Assembly (NCBI GenBank): GCA_021014325.1
Contig: CM037473.1
Coordinates: 4,465,501 to 4,529,500, forward strand
From: Plazaster borealis
Taxonomy: Eukaryota; Echinodermata; Asteroidea; Forcipulatida; Labidiasteridae
Direction: 5' to 3'
DNA length: 64,000 nt
Both the position numbers and the translations under genes were made by a program. Shown here in pieces: positions 24,601 to 39,600 of this stretch. Below the pieces are notes generated by a model. The model saw only the letters and a list, made by a program, of their open reading frames with translations. It was not told the origin of the DNA and made no database searches. Positions within the stretch are counted from its first letter, which is position 1; every line of letters starts with the position of its first letter.

Positions 24601-27600
24601 GTTTTTTTGCCAAAGGTATGAAGCACATAATGGGAAAGGTAACAAAAAAAAGTATAACAAAAATAAATAACCTTCCGTCCCCTAGAAATACTATTTCGAT
24701 CCCTGAAAATACTATTTTGATCCCTCGAAATGTGATTTCTTTTCCTCGAAATATTGTTTTGTTCGCCCGAAATATTGTTTTGTTCCCTCGAGATATTGCT
24801 TCGATGTAACGTTTAGTTATTTCAAGAGAATGAATTATGGGAACAATATTTATGATTTTGTTCCCACGAAATAATTCCTTTTCCTCGAAATTATTTCGTC
24901 CACTTGAAATCATATTATATCATTTCGAGGAAAAGAGACATTGTTTCGAGAGAACGATCCTGTTTTTTGAACGACCGTGTTCTATTTTGTCTTTACCTCT
25001 CTTAAGGGTCTTCGTAGAAAGGGAATCATTATTTCAAAACTGGCACTTAACGTACGCCAAAAGGAAAACGTTGCATCTGGTTGGGAGCGAGGTGCTCCAT
25101 CTTGACCTCTGCTACAGAGTCAGCCCACTAATACACAATGGTACTTGGCTTGTTGTCGGTGGCGGTACCTTTGCTTTTAGTGCATGGAGTTTGATGCATC
25201 CTTTTTCCTCCCCTCTTGCTCAATACGTCTTCTCCTGACGTTCTTAGCCTCAACGGAAGAGCCCTTGAGGCTTTGTTCCCGTGAAATCATGTTTTTTTTT
25301 ACTCTCCATTCCGAGACTTAGATTGGCACTTCTTAGGGAAGAGTTGAAATGGGGAAGAGATCGTGTTGGGAATGAGAGACAAAATTAACTAACAATCTCT
25401 AAAGTGGAGAGTGACCAGACTTGTTTATGTTGCTTCTCTTTGGTTAAAGGTAGGGTCGTACATTTGGTATTGATCCCGAAAAAAGACTTATTTGATTTCT
25501 ATACCAAGACTTACTTGTTCTATACCAAGACTTGACTTGGCATTCTGAGAAACTACCGGTATGGTGTTTTAAATGTCCCTGTAGATTAGAAATCAATAAA
25601 AGTATTCTTATGTCGAAAAATTTGATTCTCCAAAACTCACCTCGAGGCGAGTTGGTGAGATTCAAATTTCCGAGGTGTCCGTTTGTGAATGCTGCGGCCA
25701 GAGATGCAGATGGTACCAGCGTCACGTCGCTAAACGTGGATTGGTTTGAGGTTAATTCTTGATGGGAATACCGTGACGGTTGTTGCTTTCCCCTAAAAAA
25801 ATAGACATTGTTTAATCTGCTGAAACTTTCACAGGTGACTTATATTGTATCTTTATTGACAGTTTGGCCTATAAAGTAAGTTTACGTTGACAAAAGTCAA
25901 TCTATGGCCGTACCTTTAAACAGTTGTCTTTAGCGTCTTGACATTTTAACTGAATATTGCTTTTGGAATATGGGTCAACCAATGTACCTAGGCCTGAAAT
26001 AAATAAAAAGATTTTAAATGATTCAGTATTAAGAAATATGACTGAAAACACTTAGAAGGAACAAATTATTTAAGGGAGAATAACAGGAAATTTGTTGTCG
26101 TTGTTAAAGCTTTATGTTCAATTCAATAGTCTAGATCTCAAAAGATATGGCACTATATATAGTAATCCACGATTGGTCTGGGATGAAAAACAACTTTGTT
26201 AATATTTTTCTCATATTTTTTTCCCGTAAAGAGAACAGAAGTAGGGCTATATTCATAACATCTGTGCCTACTTTCATAACAGTTAATTAGGCCTAGAAGA
26301 AGAAGTTGCTTAGCCTCTTTAGCTGCTAAGCGAAATTTCTCAGAAAAAAATCAATTAAAATCAATGTAAAATTGTGTGTTAATTAGGCCAGTCAGAAGAT
26401 TATAGCAGAAGTGTCTGTGCTTGGTAAATGTTTTGAGCTGAACAGCTTTATATTAATAATAATAATAATTACAATTTATATTGCGCCCCTTATATAAAAA
26501 TGATCAGCGCATAACATCTTTTAAAATGCACAGAACGGTGATAAAGATAAAGAAAAAAAGACTGTGCCCAAACCACAGTATGGGGAAAATGTAGCCCAAA
26601 TGTAGCGCTAGCCATCATGTTCTATAGCCCGGGCATAAATGTAGCCCCAACCATGTACCTAAATGTATAGCCTAGACCTAAATGTAACCCCAACCATGTA
26701 CCAAATTTAGCCAGGGCCTAAATGTAGCCATAACCATGGACCTAAACGTAGATTGGGCCTAAATGTAGCCAAACCATGTATTTGTGTAGCATATGCCTAT
26801 ATATTGCCCCAACTATGTACCTAAATGTAGCCTTGGCCTATATGTAGCCCCAACTATGTACATAAAGGTAGCATGGACCTAAATGTAGCCCCAACCACGT
26901 ACCTAAATGTAGCCAGGGCCTACATGTAGCCCCAACTATGTACCCAAATCTAGCATGGGCCTAAATGTAGCCCCAACCATTTACTTAAATGTAGCCTTGG
27001 CCTACATGTAGCCCTAACTATGCACATAAAGGTAGCATGGGCCTAAATGTAGCCCCAACTATGTACCTAAAGGTTTAATGTACCTTAATGTAGCCTGGGC
27101 TACATTTGGTTACAGGGATCGGGCTACAGTAAAGTCCTGATCTACATTGAAGTACACTGGTTAGACCTAATCAGGGCCCAATTTCATAGAGCTGCTTAAG
27201 CACAAAAAGCACAACAAAACTATGCTTATCAGAATAAGGTTACCAGCTAAAATACCATGTCACATGTACATGTTGTGACTGGTATCCTGCTCATTTCTGC
27301 TTAGCAGACATTTGTTAAGCAGGATTTTCTGCTTAAGCAGCTCCATGAAATTGGGCTCAGGATGCTTTACCATTAACATTTGTCAATAATCAAATAAAAT
27401 GAATAATCAAAATCTTGAAAGTCACTGTAACTTTATTTACCAAAATCCACTTTAACATTCAATCCAGATGACTATCCACTAATGTTTTAATGAGCATGCC
27501 CACAAATTGAAATCTACACTTTTATTGCGGTTACCAATGCGTGCGTCGAGAAGACCAAAAAAAAGGGAGAACAAGAAAAACAAAATGTAAATGAATCACC

Positions 27601-30600
27601 AAGTTCTATTAAAGGAAAACCTCTTCATCTTGACCGTAAGTCAAGCGTCGTATTGAAGTTTACCGACCGCTCTATTATTGCTTCCGTCTAACCATTGCTG
27701 TTATCCCTTACATTACTCAACACGTGTAGTCAAGCGTGAAGTATGGACAAGATAAAAACGTGTTTGATTATCTGAACATCTTTTATTAAGACGATTGCTT
27801 TCCTTTGCCGGTGCGAAACGCTAATGCCCTGAAATTGACGGTGAATCAGAAGTCAAGGCACTTTCCTTAAGACACAAGTACCTGATCTACTTGGGGGGCA
27901 GCTCCAACTCGGCGTGTTATCTTGCGGTGTTTGTTTACAAACCTACGTCAACGAGTTACTGTGTGAAAAAAACACCGTTGAGGTTATTCATGTCGTCCGT
28001 GATTTAGAAGGATGGAGTGATGTCACGCATTTATCTGCTGTACGCGCAGATGAGTAGATTATAATATCAATACATGGTACAAGTGTTTATGTTTACATAC
28101 CTCGTTAGGGGGGAGTTATGGGCAACCACAGCTCATGGCCGAATTTCATAGAGCTGGTTGAGCACAAAAAGTAGATAAGCACAACCAAATTATGCTTACC
28201 AGAATATGGTTACCAGCCAAAAGACAATGACACATGTAAGAATTGTGACTGGTATCCTGCTCATTTCTTCTGCTAAGCAGAAAATATATCTCTGAGAAAT
28301 ATTGTCTGCTTGAGCAGCTTTTTGAAATTGGGCCCCAGGTCAAACAAAAGAAACGTACGCACCACGCACAACTCTCAGCCAATGATATAGGTCTACCTTT
28401 GACCCTAGTCAGTGGGGGCACTGTGACGTCATATTGGGCAGAGCTGTATATAGACCTTATGCATTGACGTCATCCAGCCGCCACCTTAGAGGTAAAACGA
28501 TGACGAAACAATCGAAACGCACAGATTTGTACGCGCGGCGCACAAGATTGGCCAATGAACAAGCGCCTTTTGACCTCTAAGCGAGGGCGCCCTACTGAAA
28601 TGAAGTTATGTGCATAAGGTCTATTGAGAGAGTTGCGACATAGAGGGACCAGTTTTCTTCGGCCACGTGGTTGCTGGACGCCATTTTCAGTCCAAATGCA
28701 GCACAACCCGATGGGCAGACTAGTCTGGAACCCTGTATTTGCCAATGCGGTTTTCTTTACACAAAATGGCTTCTAATCGCAAGTTGTTGCAACTCTCTCA
28801 ATATACGGCTTCGATATTAGGTAAGGAGTCTACAGATAAGAATTCCAACATTGGCTATACCTGTATACGTCATTACCGAGCAGTCATAAAAACCACCACA
28901 TTCAAACTGAAGCTGCAGTTATTTTAATTCGTTGATGTTAGACCTTATGCATTGACGTCATCCAGCTGCCATCTTAGAGGGTAACCGATGATGAAACAAT
29001 GGAAACGCACAGATTTTCACGTGCGGCGCACAGGCTTGGTCAATGAACAACCTCCTTTTGACCTCTAGGCGAGGGCGCCCTACTCAAATGACGTCATGTG
29101 CATAAGGTCTATAGACCCCTTGCATTGGCCGCCATCGCGGAGGTCGGATAATGAAAACATGCACGCGTGTACGCGCCGCGCACAACTCTCAGCCAATGAC
29201 AGGTCTTCACTAACCTCAGTGAGGGCGCTGTTTTGAGCTTGTGACGTCATACGCAAAGGATCTATGGTAGCGCATAGGAAATATGCGCCAAAAATAGACA
29301 GTGCGTTATGGGCTTTGCACTGACTGTATCAGCACATTGCGTTGATACCTGAGGAGGCGGGAGACTTGAATAGAGTCACGGCGCACGTTGCACACTTTTA
29401 GAAGCACTTAATGTGCGAAGCTGATGGGAAATGAATAAGAAAGTAAAGGGCAATCAACAAAATGTTTTATTTTATGATAATTTGAGCGGCTCCGACAGGG
29501 AGTAGAAAGTACGAAGGGGCTAAGCTTACGGTAAATTATGTTATCTGTTTATTCAAATCTAATAGTTTCTATAGAAGAGCATAGTACCACACGCCGTCTC
29601 AAATGATTGCATGAATCACATCACGCAGAGCTTCAAGAATACAATTATTGTTTGTATACACTACAAAAAGTGGAGTGTTAATTTGACTCTCTTGGTACAT
29701 GTATCTATATGTTATAACACCGACAGGATGTTAGTTATCCCATTACTATATCGTTGGTGAAAAACACCGTGTTGGTGTTGTTACATATGATACCAAAAAG
29801 AATCAATTTATTGTCCCTGTTTTTGCAGTGGGTCCGTTTGAAGTTGCCGCTCCCTTCAATCAACAAGTTTCGAATGAGCCCATGCGCATTTCGGTAAAGG
29901 AGTAACTTAGATTCCTTTACACGTGATGTCTTTGCCTATTCATATTAATGTGTTTTTTATTTGATCCAACCAGGTCGAGAACGCCAGTTCTTCTAGATGC
30001 TGCGAATTTCACAGTGATGATTAAAAACAGCATTTCCTTCCCAATTTTCAACTTTTCAAAGTGAGTAAACATTATTCAATCCCCAACAACCCCCATGTTC
30101 ACTGTCTAAGATTAAGAACAAGCATCAAAATGTGTGTGTGTGTGTGTGTGTGAGCGTGTCTATCCATTGAAACCGAGGACTTTAACAAAAGGGATCCGGG
30201 TGTTAGACAGAGCGAGGACGTCCTCGCTTCGTTTTCGTGTACAAACCCAATAAGCCATTTTGAGATATTGCAAACACCTAAACACTGTTTGATTTGGGTA
30301 AATTTGCCTGTACAACCAAATCCTCCAATGCACTCCTATAGTGTCCACCATATCTCAGAAAGGCTAATGGGGACGTCGCTAAAAAAAAACCTATGTCCAA
30401 ATAATGGGCGAACAAAGAGAAGTCCTCGATTCACGGGATTTACAAACGTGTGTGTGTGTTGGGGGGGGGTGCATAAAATCAACCAAAGCCTTAGTGGTTT
30501 ATGTTTTGGAAGGGACAAAACAAGTTAGACACCATGAGACAGATCCATTGTCGATTATAATACGTCTATCTGTAGGGCTATCTGTCCAAAGTTAAAACAT

Positions 30601-33600
30601 GACTCTTCACCCACCATCGCTTCGCTCATTGTATGCACGCATCCACTCCACTCAAATTTCCTGTTTCACCAGATCTTAAGTCTTACTCGGCGTCCTCCGA
30701 GCTCCTTTCGAGCTCAAAGCTCCCTTCGAACTCAAAGGCCTTCCCCCGACCGTTCACCTATCAATCGCCCTCAATCAAACTCCTCATCTCATTGTATCAG
30801 TGCTCCACAACCGCTGCTGCATTCGCCTCGAACCCCTTTTTGGCCTAGGCACATCATTAGTGCCGTGTTTCACATTAATCGAGTTGATCAGAACGACTGA
30901 ATAAAATATCTTGTCACTGACTCGGTACAATCTTCTTGAAGACTGGGGATCATTATTAAGAGGATACAGTGAACTGTATGGGGTTAATGATTGATATGAG
31001 TAGAGTGGAGGCAGCCGAGGGAGCTGCGATTGACACATGTTTCCATGAACTTTTATCATTTTGTTCCTTCAAAAAAGTCTACATTTTACTACACTTGGTT
31101 CCTGAAGTGCATTGTCTCCGTGTAGTATCGTTCCATCCAACGTACAGGTTTCACCCTGTCAAATTCAGCAACGATTATTTCGATTTCAATAAAACGAATT
31201 CAAATTCACACTTTTTCCCTTAATCAATTAAGCTAAGGTTTCTTTTTAGTTACCATTTGTGTTAAATTTCGTGTTCGTGCATTCGTGATTTCATTATTTT
31301 CATTCAGGGTCGTTTTTAGTCATTCTACTTATTTCATTTTAGAGGCATTCAAGACTAAATTGTCGCCATTCCTCAGTTGAATTTCTACTACCTATGTACA
31401 ACTGATGAAATTTACCAACTACACTATAATGAATTAGTATTGAATTGAATTGAATTCCTACTATACCTACATACAACTGATGATGAAATTGATCATTTAC
31501 TAAATTAATTTTGTATTCAGAATTGAATTCCTACTACCGAGGCTTTAATATATGCAACTGATGAAATTGCTTAACTACCGCGCTATATGAACTTAATAAT
31601 CTACCTATATACAACTGATGAAATCGATTAACTACTAAACGAATTTACTAATGAACAAAGATTTAAATAATTATTTTTTTCTTTTCTTATCAGGGCTTAG
31701 GCATATTATAAGTAGATACTCACTGGCCCGTTGTGATTTTAGTTTTAAAAAAAGCCCTGCTGCAAGCCAGATCTGCGTGCGTCTTGAGAGGTCTCAGTCC
31801 TAGATTAGATTGATCATCTGAGACAATGCAATTTTTTACCAGGGCATAAAATTTATCATTTAATCATGATAAATTACCGGTATTAACTCCATTGGTTCAA
31901 TTTCACGGAAATCATAATATTATTATTACAAATTTGTAAAGAGCCTTCTATCTATGACCAAACATTATTCCGAGGCGCAGGAAAAATAAAACATAAAAAC
32001 AAATTACAAAATGGTTACATAGAACTACAAATATAAAGTATGCAATGTACATAAAAAGCACAAAATGGAGAGATTTACATGCACCAATATAATCAAGTGG
32101 ACAAACACAGTAGAGTCAGTTATAAGCAATGCTGAACAATGTGCTCCTGAAGACGAGCAGAGTATACTCTTCGAAACGTCGAGACCCAACAGGTTCTTTT
32201 CAGAACCAACAAAGAGTTTTTACACATGGTTGTACCCGCAAGTTTACTACTATTTATAGTTTATAGTACTTCTTGCTTTAAGCATGCTTTTGAAAATGTC
32301 CAGATAAATCTGTAGCTCGGATTTTTTTTATGGTAAACAGTTCCGGAGTTTAGGGAGAGGATACAGAAAAGGCACGATTGCCATAGGATGTGCTTGTTTT
32401 AGGAGCATACAGTTAGAAGAAGTTTGTTTGTAGATCGAAGATTGCGACTTGTGTGTCAACAATATGGCTACTTCTTACAGGCATTTAGTGTTCTTCCAAT
32501 TTTTCTCAAAATAACTTCAGCTCCATTCAAAGTCAATCTGTCCCTCTTGTTAGATTATGAATTTGGACACGAGGTTGAGCGCAGTCCTCGAATCCCATCC
32601 GTGGTTATTGACATCGCGAGCAGCGATGGCATTAATATTGTATGAGGCAGTATTGGTGATTATCTGCAATTAGTTCGGGTTGAGCTGACGTCTTAGGGTA
32701 ATATTGTCCGAACTCTGGCCATCACCTTGTATTTAGAGCAATGTGTCTGATGGTTTAGTAGCTCTGCTTTCATATAAACTCTGTAATAAAACGGGTCACG
32801 TTTCTTAAAGGACATTGTCTCAGTGTGATGAGATGATGAGGCGACTTTGTAGGGGGCGACTTTGCTAGGGGGCGAGATGACTGGTTTCTCTTGAGATAAA
32901 AGTCATGAAGCGGTTTGGTATTGTAAGAAAATGGCGTGTCGTGGCCGAGCGGTCAAGCGCACCGGACTCAAGCTCTAATGTCTCTGATCAGCAGAGTTTG
33001 GATTCCCGGTCTTGACACTTGTGTCCTTAAGCAAGACACTTAACCATTATTGCTTCGTCCTGCAGATGGAACGCAAAGCCATGGGTCCCGTGTGTTGTGT
33101 AATGCACGCAAAGTAACCCAGTATACTTATCGTTAAGAGAAGGGGTTCGCCCCGGTGTATGGCTGGCTGCAGATTGCACCACAGCACCTAGTAAACCTTA
33201 CATGGTGCTATGTAAAATGAAACAAGGTTTTTTTTTAAAGATAGCTCACATACCTTGTGGAAATAAATAATGTGCTCTTTGAGATTCCCTCGAGTGGGAT
33301 AAAGCGCTATATACATCTGCGTTTTATTTGTATTAATATTAATTAAATGTGTTGATTCTGATTGGAGCGGGACAAGGATCGAGATAATTGTCAAAACTTT
33401 TGAAATATCATTTATAAATTTATTTTTTTAATTCTGTATAATAATTTAAAATATCTAGAGTAGTACTGCTCGACGTACAATCCAAACAAATCAATAGATT
33501 ATTCCGATTTTGTTTGCTTCTTAAAAAAATGTTTAGATGACATTTTTTTTCCTAGTTATTACATAAAAAACCATAACTTCTGTGCAAAGAACTCATTTTC

Positions 33601-36600
33601 ACTTCACAAAGGTCAAAGTGAAAATTACATCAAATTTATCGTAATTTTAACTCTTCTGTAGATTTCATGCCCGAAACAAAATTTCACATCCATTGTATTT
33701 TTAAAGGTATATCATTGGTATTGAAAAAAAAACCAATTCCGACCCTTCAAAATAAATCTAACTTGCTAACAATTTCGCTTCGAACTTCCATCAAATCGTC
33801 AAATTAATAATATTTCAAAATTGAGTGAAAACAACACCAGCGATTTATGTAATGAAGCTCAAAGTTACAATCCGTGTTGTCGCGTAAATATTTTTTGTAG
33901 AAAGACGTAAAACTTAAGATATTTTAAGATATCTTTTCGAGTTCGCATATACCAGAAAAAAGACGTCTTTCCGATATGCTGTACGAGGTTTCTATAATCC
34001 ACGACCAAATAATGGAAAGCAGATAACAATTATCCAACATCAAAGCAAAAAGACGTGTTTTATAGTATATTCTCAAATCTCACCATGGTTGTTCTCATAT
34101 CAGAGCCAACACTTCTCCTAAAAGGGTTTCATACATGGTCGTACCCCGCAAGTTTACTAACTCAAGTTTTTCTTAGGATCAACATTACCATGCAAACCTT
34201 CAAATATCAAGTAAGGTACAGATTATTGGATAGACGTAACGCAGGACAAAACATTTATTTACACACCATTTCCAGAACACGTTTATTTCCCTCTCGCAAC
34301 AGCCTGTGTAATTTCACGCCTCGATATTGTGTGTAAAGTCTAGAAGTCTGGAGATTCGACAAGTCGCCAACAGCCTAGGGCCATCTGGGAATATTTATTT
34401 ATCATTGCTTGAATCAATATAAATCAGAAATTGATGCATCGCATTTTGAGCTGTTAAAGTCTGATGTCTGCCTGTCCTTTTCCAAAGATCCTCTTTTGAT
34501 TTGAAAGTGAACGGTCCGAAAGTGTACACCAGCTGAACCAATACACAATGAACAGATGTTGAACTCTTCTCGAAATTGGGGCGCCTCTAATTTTATTAAT
34601 TTTAAATATTATTCGCAAATGTATTGATTTGGAAATTCTGATTTTAGTTCATTTACCGGAGCGTCGATCTTTTACATCCGCTGGTTTTGTATAATTCAAA
34701 CTTATTATGGCAGTGTACGAGTTGAATGGCTTCAGCAGTGGCTACGGTCGGAACACCGAAAGCCAAAGCCGTAGCCAAAGTTACGCGATTCGGACGCTGC
34801 CTAATAGACCTTTATAATGGTGTGGCCAGCTTGATTTTCTCCGACCTCAACCATGTAACCGAACCGAGGCTGGAAGAAAAAAATAGTCTGGTTCCTTTTC
34901 CAGTGCATTGAATACTAGCATTCATTATTGTTATTGGATACAGGTAACATGACCAAGATGGTGGCAGCATGATGAAGGTCTGTATACGGCAACTCTTTAG
35001 AGATGCTAAGCTGCATGTTTCCATGGGCCAATTTCATAGCTCTGCTTAAGCAGCAAATATTGCTTAACAGTTTGCTGCTAAGCAAAAATGAGCAGGAAAC
35101 CAGTTACAGGTGGTACATGTGACACGGTGTACCTTATTCTTGTTAAGCATATTTGTTCGTGCTTTGCTACTTCTTTGTGCTTAAGCAGCTCTATGAAATT
35201 TGGCTCTGGTCTATACACGACGTCCAAATTCATTGGTATTTTTGGTCTGATTGGAATCTGTGCACACTGACACCATGTTTAGTAGTGTTGCAACCAGCAA
35301 CAATACACCTTGATGGATTGTTCATAACAAAAGCCAAATATCAAGAGACTTGTCCAAAGAAACTAAGCTCCTGAAGTTACATTTATAAGGTTGCATGTTG
35401 TATCATTTTGATCCACACGTATCGATCGCCGCGCACCAACCGACGGCATGAGCCTCTGTCTACGTCACCAATTTGTCCCTTTTCAGGGGCGTGGATTTCA
35501 CCCCAATGTTCAGGGTTTTTTTGTCTGTGATATAAGCCTCCTAAAAAATTGTGAACAAATTTGCATTAATAGGTGAACAAGTGCATATTTCACAATTTAA
35601 ACTGGAAAAATACGTCCAATTCCTTGGACCTTTAAAGGCACTGTACACGTGTGGTAATTACTCAAAATATATATTAGCCTAAAAACTGACTTGGTAACGA
35701 GCAACAGAGAGCTGTTGATAGTATAAAACATTGTGAGAAACGACTCCCTCTGAAGTAACGTAGTTTTTGAGAAAGAGGTAATTTCTCAATAAAATAATAA
35801 AAGACTTCTTGCAAGAAGCCTTTTATTCCTATGTCTGAAAGCACACAAATTTTAACAACAAGGGTGTTTTTTCTTTCATCATTTTCTTGCAACTTCGATG
35901 ACCAAAGCCCAAGCCCAAATTTTCAAAGGCTTGTTATTTTATGCATATATTGGGATACACCAAGTGAGAACACTGGTCTTTGACAAATACCAGCGCCTTT
36001 AACAACAGCATAGTGTTATCATCAGCATAATGATAGTAGAGGGTTTCGTCAGGGTCGTGCTCCCTCCCTCCCTCGGCGGGATACACTACTATCCCCGATA
36101 CCTTCTGATCCAGTTTGGCATCGATTCATATGGTATAGATTTGGTCAAGTGATCCGACTTGTGACGTTCAATGGATACAGGTGAAAATCAGTATATGATA
36201 TACATGCTACGGAATAATCAAATAATAGTATACATTAACAACGGATCAATACACGCACTTTTTAAACCACAACTCTCGACCTCTTATAGTGTGCAAGAGA
36301 TTTTCTCGTTGCTAGTTATAAGTGTTTGCAGTCAATAATGCATGCAGAGCTCGCCCGTGTCCATTGGGTATGAAACCATCCATATAATACACGTGGAAAT
36401 ATTAGGCATGTAATTACAATTCATTGTCGAGATAAACTGACTTCTTTAAATCAACACTCCACAGGGGCGGATCCAGGATTTTCCAAACGGGGGGGGGGCG
36501 TGAAAATATAGCAAGCAGCAAAATGATAAATGAAGTTTGTTGCCCCATTTCTCCCTCCCCTTCTCTCTCTCTCTCCCTCTTTTTTTCTTTTCTCCCTCTT

Positions 36601-39600
36601 TTTTTTTTTTTATATGAAAAAGGGGGGGCGTGCGCCCCCCACGCCCCCCTGGATCCGCGCCTGCTCCACTCACCAAAATACTAAATAATCAAGTACGCTG
36701 ACCCTCCCCACACTAATATCCTGTACACTTTCTTTATTGGCAAAGAGTAAACACTTCTTAATTAAGTGGAAACTCCCCAAAGACAATAGTTGGCGTCAGA
36801 GCCAAAACAACTCTTTTTTAGAGAGAGAGCGTGACGGCTGTCTGTGACAGGGTGTTTACTGAGTTTGATTTATCCTGATGTTTGCGATCAGACGAATGTT
36901 AAACATCGTTAGTTTGTGACTGCGCATTAATGTTATAATAATGATTGTAGTTCGTGCGAATAACCACATTCAAAAAGCTACCTTTCATAAAAATGAATGC
37001 AAGAACTGAGAAACCCTCTATTTAAACGGATAGTTGATGGGAGTGTCATGATGCTTGCAGTTGTAGACGGATGTTAAACATTACAAGTTTGTAACTGCAT
37101 ATCAATGTTATAAAATAAATGTGCATATGACCACATACAAATAGCTACTTTCATTAGATAGCATGTAAACATGAAATTAATGTAAATAAGAAAGCTTTAC
37201 TTAAACGGATAGTTGATGACATGTTCTGATGTTTATCATCAGACGGATGTTAACCGTTAGTAGTTTCAACTGCACGTTTATAATTGTTTAATGTTAATTG
37301 TAATTCGTGCAAATATAACCACATACAAAAATCTGTTTTCAAGATAACATGAAATTAATGTGAGAAATAAAACCTTATTTTAAACGGATAGTTGATGAGC
37401 TGCTCCTCTCAAAGGTTTAGTTCAACTCTGATTTTGAATCAACAATACACTGGAAGGGGCTTTACATTATCATGATAGTCTCTATACAAGCTGTTCAGCT
37501 CAATCGTCACACCCCATAGTGGATAGTGGATTGACCGTAATAGTGGAGCAGATAGGGGGAAACATTTGGGGGAACAGTGCCTTTGATGATACAAGCATGT
37601 GGAATTTGGCACGAGTATGCCATGTTAAGATATTTGGCTATAGGGCCAACGGCAGATTTGCTCTTGAAAGAAATGAAGAATTACAATCAATTTTCAAAAA
37701 TTTCAAAAATGGCTGGCATTGCTTGTTATTCTGCCTACATTTTTCAAAGAACAACAAAATTAATCTGCGATGGCCCTATAGCGACATTTCTTTTTTCATA
37801 ACACACTCTGTGTGTGCTCGGTGGTTTCACTAAAACGGGATTTTCTGATGCAATGAAATTAATAATCCCAGGTTTTCGTTTGGTGTGCTGGTTAAATTCT
37901 TGACGCTGGAATTTACTCTTCCAAAAACCCGTCGATGTAATTTACCTTTAACTTATTTTGTTTTTCCTCGTCTAATGAACCAATGGCTCCATTACTCACT
38001 GTAGCTATACCCACTCCAGGGCGTTGTCGGCATTTTACCGACGTTCTTCCTCGCTTATAAACCACATTCCACCCGGCGACCGACCCTCAAGACAGCTCGT
38101 GGCCCGCCGTCCTTCCTTTATCCCTGTCTATCGATTATCCTACACTCTAAATTTCCTTCTCGTCACTTCTTCATTTCCTGCGAGCATGTTTTCTCTTTAA
38201 GATGTAACCTTATTCATTAGTCTTCCATGTTGTGTAATGGATCGACTGGGCATTTCGCTACCTCAATTGAAGAATTTATTTAAAGTCGCTTTTTATCAAG
38301 CTTCGGGCCTCACTGTTCCCGTAAACAGATCGTGCTTTCGAATACATCGCGGATAAAGTTGCCCTAAGTGATTATTTCAACATCACTTACTCCCTGGTTC
38401 CCTCATACAGTTTCCCTGGTAACCATTCCAAAGCCGTCATTCAGATTTTTAAACCTCATCTTCAAGATCCCCCTGCTAGCTCTCTTCATCCCATGAAGAT
38501 TGTTGTCCACTGACGATTCAGTTCCCTTCCTGTGGCTCCACATCACTCTGGGCTGTTTACTTTCCCCAAGAACTTGTTTTTTGTTTGTTTGTTTGTTTAG
38601 ATGATCTTCCTGTCAAGGGAACTCGGCAAACTCTCACAAGGGGATATAAACGCCAAGCTGGCAACAGCCAATCTCTCTCATACAAACATTGGTTTAACGT
38701 CTATGATTATGAATTGCACAAACTAAGAAACTGTTATTCAGTATAACTAGACGACAATACCTATTCTAGTCCATTGTGAAATCAGCGGTTAGCTTGGTAG
38801 GATTCGAACCTACAACCTTGTGATTGCAAGTCCTGCAGTCTACTGGACCACGGTGTAATCAAATCCTTCGTAAGATTTTCATTTTTCTCCTACATCGATC
38901 TTCCTCAGTCCTCACCCCTTCCAGTAGCTTTTCGCTAATTTTGAATTTCTGATGTACTTCTTTGAAATGTTATTCTTCATTTCATCTACACACTCCTCTT
39001 TTCACTCTTTCCAACTCCGTCTGTCCTCCTTCTCTACCCAAACTCCCTTCCAGTAGCTCCTCACCATCTTGAATCCGTTATTAACATTTTAAACTTCATT
39101 GGTCCGGAGCCCGGGTCCTATAGAGGCCCTGACCCATTTCTGGGTCATGCCGACCCGGAAACTGGTTCAAAATTGGATTGAAGCTCCGAATCTTCTTATG
39201 AATCTCGCTCACTATGTAACTTACCTTTCTCTCCCGACTCCATTGCTCGTTTTAAGCTCTCTCTCTTTTTTAGCTGCTCTTAGTTTGGGTCATTATGCCC
39301 TGGCATTATCTGTTTTATTAGTTTTATTATGAATCTCGCTCACTATGTAACTTAGCTTTCTCTCCCGACTCCATTGCTCGTTTTAAGCTCTCTCTCTTCT
39401 TTAGCTGCTCTTAGTTTGGGTCATTAGGCCTATGCCCTGGCATTATCTTTTTTATTAGCTCCTTTATAATTGTTTTGTTAAATGTTTATTGTTTTTTGTT
39501 TTTTGTACAGGGCTGTTCCCCACCAGCCTCGGCTCATTTGAACAGACTCCTTACTCACAGCTTATATTGTTGTATTGTTTATCCTCTTTATCGTTGGTCA

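Larger units (their letters stand above)
20073..29973 (+). other. P2X intron c-d (9.9 kb)
   Basis: Repeat-rich: 148-bp array (about 20450-20885), large hairpin (21455-21630), TTAA elements (22000-22386 partial, 22933-23295, 25448-25915), 21-bp array (24680-24806), 41-bp array (26590-27105), 'TGCTTAAGCAG' elements (27173-27359, 28136-28336) and CpG-rich inverted-repeat elements (28451-29264). 23300-24480 and 29270-29650 show no structure I can name. Confidence 0.7.

Noticed and set aside
24573..25238. Coding exons suggested by overlapping frames at 24491-25238
   Set aside because: The frames come from the 21-bp repeat and its decayed relatives, with no splice-site support.
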